DNA from: Strigomonas culicis
Taxonomy: Eukaryota > Euglenozoa > Kinetoplastea > Trypanosomatida > Trypanosomatidae
Length of the DNA: 10,332 nucleotides
Reading direction: 5' to 3'
Assembly (NCBI GenBank): GCA_000482145.1
Contig: AUXH01000656.1
Coordinates: 1 to 10,332 of the forward strand
Below, piece by piece: positions 8,301-10,332 of the stretch (the stretch's first letter is position 1; every line of letters begins with the position of its first letter). A program made the position numbers and the translations under genes. The notes beneath the pieces are model-generated. The model was not told the DNA's origin, searched no databases, and saw nothing but the letters and a program-made list of their open reading frames with translations.

Positions 8301-9793
8301 ACGCGAATGAAGGCGTCTTGGCCCTGTTGGGAGAAGGTGTTAAACACATATAAATCAACCGTCCGGGCGACGGAGGAGCACTTCGATTCAGAAGAGATGA
8401 ATGCAGTGAGCAATCCTCTCGCCAGTGCTACCTTTGACACGCCTGAAATGTTTACAGGGATAGGGCTGTCATGTGCAAATGAAAGCGCGGTGGTGGAGGA
8501 AGCGAGCGAAACCTCATCCAACGAAGCGACGACCACCTGAGTGCTCTTGTAGGAGACGCACACAGATTTTCTGCCTTTTAACATGTAAAAAATATATGTG
8601 TCCGATATGTCGAAGAGAAACTTGTGTCCGATAATCATGAAATCCAAGGGTAGCTTGGACGGTGTGCACGGATTCCCATTTACCCCATTATTCACCATGG
8701 AAAAAGTTAAGCCAGGTACGGGTGCAATGGCCGTCGTATCTGCAACAAGTGTGCCCTCACCCGCAAACGTAAGGTTGCCGGTCTGTCCAGAGCGTGTAAG
8801 ATCGTTTGTCGCGTAGATTGGAATACTCTGCTTCAAACTTCGCAGGACCGTTTCAAAAGCAATCACCTTCACCGAGGCCGAAGTAGTTTCCTTTACAGTC
8901 GGTGATGTCGCGCTGTACACCTGTGTGAAGGAGTTGTTGTCTCCAAGTACACAAATAGAGTGCGTCCCGGCCGCCAACACAATGCTGTACGGCACGGTGA
9001 AATGAACGGCGCTGTCACCCGGCAACAACGCTGCCACGACAACCTTGGACATATCGGAACATCCAAAGCCAATGTAAATGGACTTCCCGGATGCCCACAA
9101 CGCTGACACGGATAGCGAGAGTTGTGCGGTCGTCGACAGGGCAATGGGATTCGTTGTGTTTACTAGAATGCTGAAGGATGCCTTTTGTTCAAGCACCTCC
9201 TTTACGTTCTTTGCCACGGAGGCGACTGAAACGTCCTCTTCCGGCGCTAGAGTAGTGGTTGGAGCCACTGTGGTGGTCGTCGTTGTAGTAGTAGAGGTCG
9301 AAGTGGTCGTGCTTACCGGTGCTGTCGAGGTGGAAGTCGTGGTGCTCGTTGGCGCCACCGTCGTTGTCGTCGACGTACTCGTTGTCGTGGTACTTGTGCT
9401 TGTGCTTGTGCTTGTGCTCGTCGTCGTCGTCGTACCTTTTTTCTCACACAGGAATGAGGTTGTAGAATAGAATGAAAACGCCAAGTAGCTCCAAGTTCCA
9501 TCACTTTTCACGATTAAGAAGCCTTCGGCATTGTTTGGAAGGGAGAGAGAGTCTGGCTTCCACTTCAACGAACCACCATTATCTAAAAACAGTATAGTTC
9601 CGTACACGTTGCCCGAAAAACCTGCGTAGTCCATACCTTCCGATTTCAAAAACGCTTCTGCTGCTGCGTTCTCTGCTGCCGAATTGATTGCCGCATGGGT
9701 ATCACCTTGCTGACATAAAGTATACTCTATTGCGTTCACCGCTGTTAAGCAAATGAATAAAGCTACGAAGAAGAATTGGCACCAGCGAGTCAT
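5369..9793 (-). CDS. Large type I surface protein: lectin-like N-domain, Thr/Ser stalk, ~10 two-Cys modules, TM helix, NPLY tail
   Basis: The gene is complete at 1474 residues. The frame is open to 9883, but the codon there is TTG; the first in-frame ATG is at 9793 and directly begins a signal peptide. Layout: signal peptide 1-21; C-type-lectin-like domain about 22-118; Thr/Ser tract about 121-181; ectodomain about 190-1335, in which pairs of Cys recur with similar surroundings; hydrophobic helix about 1338-1359; cytoplasmic tail about 1360-1474, rich in Pro, Lys and Glu, with NPLYDSD at 1444-1450. Nine N-glycosylation sequons lie in the ectodomain (Asn 212, 286, 340, 448, 869, 953, 1215, 1295, 1311). 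I do not recognise the family by name. A cell-surface or flagellar adhesin or receptor is inferred from the architecture. It lacks the features of gp63, amastin, leucine-rich PSA or VSG proteins. Confidence 0.9.
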   Translation of the reverse strand: MTRWCQFFFVALFICLTAVNAIEYTLCQQGDTHAAINSAAENAAAEAFLKSEGMDYAGFSGNVYGTILFLDNGGSLKWKPDSLSLPNNAEGFLIVKSDGTWSYLAFSFYSTTSFLCEKKGTTTTTSTSTSTSTSTTTTSTSTTTTVAPTSTTTSTSTAPVSTTTSTSTTTTTTTTVAPTTTLAPEEDVSVASVAKNVKEVLEQKASFSILVNTTNPIALSTTAQLSLSVSALWASGKSIYIGFGCSDMSKVVVAALLPGDSAVHFTVPYSIVLAAGTHSICVLGDNNSFTQVYSATSPTVKETTSASVKVIAFETVLRSLKQSIPIYATNDLTRSGQTGNLTFAGEGTLVADTTAIAPVPGLTFSMVNNGVNGNPCTPSKLPLDFMIIGHKFLFDISDTYIFYMLKGRKSVCVSYKSTQVVVASLDEVSLASSTTALSFAHDSPIPVNISGVSKVALARGLLTAFISSESKCSSVARTVDLYVFNTFSQQGQDAFIRVSSVSDGDAKRYLCLQHTETSTRVPVTFEGKASYVVSSAVTIAPAKLTVFYGMKGTVNLNSYSQLMSSATVKNLLSVDQFVRFVPLTFTSTVASDEKASACSGNVQQEATVSAEAGILQLTHPLRLSKTSGVLCIDKVYIGVDYTVLKPSDWLLTIDQLSTFEQQTFFLSGSPSLDVASMELEGSNYGDLAVQLDADGTCDGSSYTSVFAFNGNNYMVLPEGASGTYTVCAGLKGQGTAAFVSTTRIINMYPLDAGIAAWKTTMGVSSHEWSSCAGSSACGMTTTAAYSQVCNAQAMLSSVLFPLRLEEEVNYVGAMEVQLSGSDVSIPAGFSATRFFIAVEYSALQCIQYSAVDASSDLDSFSESAVVTANQSLLYFSSSYDLSGMRIGLVLWDSPCAAGNLIFQSFVSLGSLSFIDLSELVFTGKDGYYSLCYPVDKEKWLAAGDTVVKVFLQNSSSAPSIEAIGTVTASSTSNSIILWRTQALTWWTLVGFFSSSSSTYFQLVWDDATCKATAVYSAAVTYVSQTSALVSIDVASISDAPTESSVLYACYLNNGELQAQPLPFEKHRSRNVALRGLTLTSLNYLPYVSFSYDTSEDATVQITDPDDPPLSLVAAFLATSTSGWTDSAACSTSNTNYKYTFSVSVDEYNRRRFTIPASLIKSVGATDETTYLLLCASASYTSAQFQYVTSYIAVNGWSAEATVNLVALNYVFTPLNASGDVLDLDGATSALQGYAKETCDASVDDVLVTKRALNRYSLYMEPSKTLTVSAAVTQTECIYAAMGKGTNLPLYATSKNSSMFVASAVEGVFLSNQSSHTDYPFITLVTQEPATSSSSSTTICIKLFCVVVAPTAIGFVAFSVQRSIPQLSHEKIEKKEVFPEAGDSPPPRNPQAAPRHEGTDKDKGKVAPPDIAPPAGPTAKEKRLHPVAVQMPLSVVAKTEDTAANPLYDSDEREEVKDMGRSPPVTNATFVMNRK
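5453..5464 (-). other. NPLY tail motif of the surface protein
   Basis: Residues 1444-1447 read Asn-Pro-Leu-Tyr, followed by an acidic stretch DSDEREE, in the predicted cytoplasmic tail about 85 residues from the membrane. In other eukaryotes NPXY is a sorting signal or PTB-domain docking site. A sorting or anchoring role here is inference. Confidence 0.6.
5717..5782 (-). other. Transmembrane helix of the surface protein
   Basis: Residues about 1338-1359 are uncharged except for one Lys near the start, and rich in Val, Ile, Phe and Ala. They follow a Ser/Thr linker and are followed by a hydrophilic tail that opens with an Arg. With the N-terminal signal peptide this gives type I topology, with the ectodomain outside or in the vesicle lumen. 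Confidence 0.85.
5789..9226 (-). repeat. Array of about ten divergent two-cysteine modules in the surface protein
   Basis: Cys pairs recur along the ectodomain: 245/281, 376/412, 472/511, 598/631, 697/727, 777/845, 895/931, 1009/1049, 1129/1174 and 1238/1276. The first Cys usually follows a short polar stretch with Asp, Gly or Ser. The second usually lies in a strand of the form Y/L-x-hydrophobic-C (for example GYYSLCY, GTYTVCA, SVLYACY, TYLLLCA). Module starts are 80-131 residues apart, and alternating hydrophobic residues suggest beta-sandwich domains. The sixth module is irregular, with additional Cys at 771 and 789. DNA-level repetition is not evident, so the duplications are old. Confidence 0.65.
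9251..9433 (-). repeat. Thr/Ser-rich stalk coded by a microsatellite-like tract
   Basis: Residues about 121-181 are nearly all Thr and Ser with a few Val-Ala-Pro interruptions, like a mucin stalk open to O-glycosylation. At DNA level it includes four perfect hexamers encoding Thr-Ser (9393-9416) and runs of ACG/ACC codons, so its length probably varies by slippage. It separates the lectin-like head from the modular ectodomain. Confidence 0.9.
9440..9730 (-). other. Degenerate C-type-lectin-like domain of the surface protein
   Basis: Residues 22-118 open with Cys27, followed by GDTHAAINSAAEN (compare the 'ga-La-I-s--E' helix of lectin domains). They continue with YAGFSGN, a LDNGGSLKW strand and SDGTW, and close with FLCEK, the usual last-cysteine motif. 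Cys27 and Cys116 would form the outer disulphide. The inner Cys pair and the EPN/QPD and WND calcium-sugar motifs are absent, so sugar binding by the classical mode is not expected. Confidence 0.6.
9731..9793 (-). other. Signal peptide of the surface protein
   Basis: Residues 1-21 start MTRW, continue with a hydrophobic core FFFVALFICLTAV and end VNA before IEY, a good signal-peptidase site after Ala21. This is the main reason for choosing the ATG at 9793. Confidence 0.85.
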
Positions 9794-10332
9794 TTTTTCT
9801 TCTCCGTGCCAAATAGACACTGAAATCTCTTCCGCAGTGAATCTGGAAAGAAAGAAGACAAGCGCTGCAAATGCGCCAACCAAGTAACTCTATTTACACC
9901 AACAAAAAAAAAACGTTAAGATTATATATATATATATCACTTTTAAAAACAGGCAGTGTAAAAAAGAAGAGGAAAGAGAATAGGAAAGGAGAGTACATAT
10001 TATAATGCAAATACGAATAACAAACACAAACAGCCACGTCACGATAATTGGACTTATAGCAACACAATACGTTAGTTCCCCATCATAATAAAAAAGAAAG
10101 GTGAAAGGAGGTACTATAGTAAAAAGGGAAAGATGTATAGGTATAACACACGTGAACAACATGAACATGAACCGCCGACACGCTATATGTACTCATTGCG
10201 TCTTAAGGAAACAAGATGTCAGAACAAAAACCAAAGCGTATTTTTGTTCATAGAGAAGCCGATTCATGAGATGTCGAACAAACAAGATATGCTGAAAACN
10301 GAAACTGATGACGCCAACAGATACAAACACGA
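9794..10332. other. Upstream spacer: 5' UTR of the surface-protein gene and unassigned intergenic DNA
   Basis: This region of about 540 bp is A/T-rich with no supported gene. It includes a short (TA)n run at 9923-9937 and an undetermined base (n) at 10300. The minus-strand frame at 9890-10168 is a hydrophobic reading of pyrimidine-rich DNA. The distal part is probably the 3' UTR of another gene beyond the window. Confidence 0.65.
9844..9912 (-). promoter_or_regulatory. Candidate trans-splice acceptors for the surface-protein gene
   Basis: Two good minus-strand candidates are visible. CTTCTTTCTTTCCAG ends with the AG at 9845-9844 and gives a 5' UTR of about 50 nt. A T10 tract at 9912-9903 is followed by AGs at 9891-9890 and 9889-9888 and gives about 95 nt. 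Both precede the ATG at 9793. Confidence 0.5.

Noticed and set aside
9078..9470. 130-residue plus-strand Val-rich frame
   Set aside because: It is a mirror of the Thr/Ser stalk codons on the opposite strand.
9794..9883. 30-codon N-terminal extension of the surface protein
   Set aside because: The codon at 9883 is TTG, no in-frame ATG exists in this stretch, and the signal peptide begins exactly at the ATG at 9793.
9890..10168. Hydrophobic 92-residue minus-strand frame
   Set aside because: It is a low-complexity reading of pyrimidine-rich untranslated DNA; Phe/Leu/Ile/Ser content follows from base composition, and there are no family motifs.

Overview
The window looks like nuclear DNA of a trypanosomatid protist (Kinetoplastea). 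The genus cannot be fixed from sequence alone. All four supported genes are intronless and lie head-to-tail on the minus strand, as in a polycistronic directional gene cluster. Their coding sequence is moderately GC-rich. The gaps between them are A/T-rich and strongly pyrimidine-biased on the coding strand, with polypyrimidine-AG tracts just upstream of start codons, as expected for spliced-leader trans-splicing. There are no bacterial ribosome-binding sites or promoters, and no recognisable tRNA, rRNA, transposon or CRISPR array.

Transcription would run from high to low coordinates. (1) 9793-5369 encodes a 1474-residue type I membrane protein, the most unusual object here. It has a signal peptide, a degenerate C-type-lectin-like N-domain, a Thr/Ser mucin-like stalk, about ten recurring two-cysteine modules, one transmembrane helix, and a proline/charge-rich cytoplasmic tail carrying an NPLY motif. 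(2) 4749-3598 encodes a 383-residue PA2G4/EBP1-type protein (M24 'pita-bread' fold with the catalytic metal ligands mostly lost and a C-terminal lysine run), probably a ribosome-associated factor. (3) 3023-2181 encodes a compact 280-residue STE11/MAPKKK-like kinase in which the magnesium-binding DFG reads DFD. (4) 1289-1 encodes the first 429 residues of a CAMK-like Ser/Thr kinase with a long activation segment, a coiled coil and a very GC-rich Arg/Ala/Pro-rich tail that runs off the window.

The intergenic regions (1290-2180, 3024-3597, 4750-5368, 9794-10332) hold untranslated regions, purine/pyrimidine-skewed tracts and microsatellites, including a compound CA/CGCA repeat of about 80 bp. Nothing indicates that the four genes form one pathway. 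Gene order in trypanosomatid clusters usually does not reflect shared function, although two kinases are adjacent. The best candidate for something undescribed is the lectin-like, multi-module surface protein. The second is the DFD-variant kinase.
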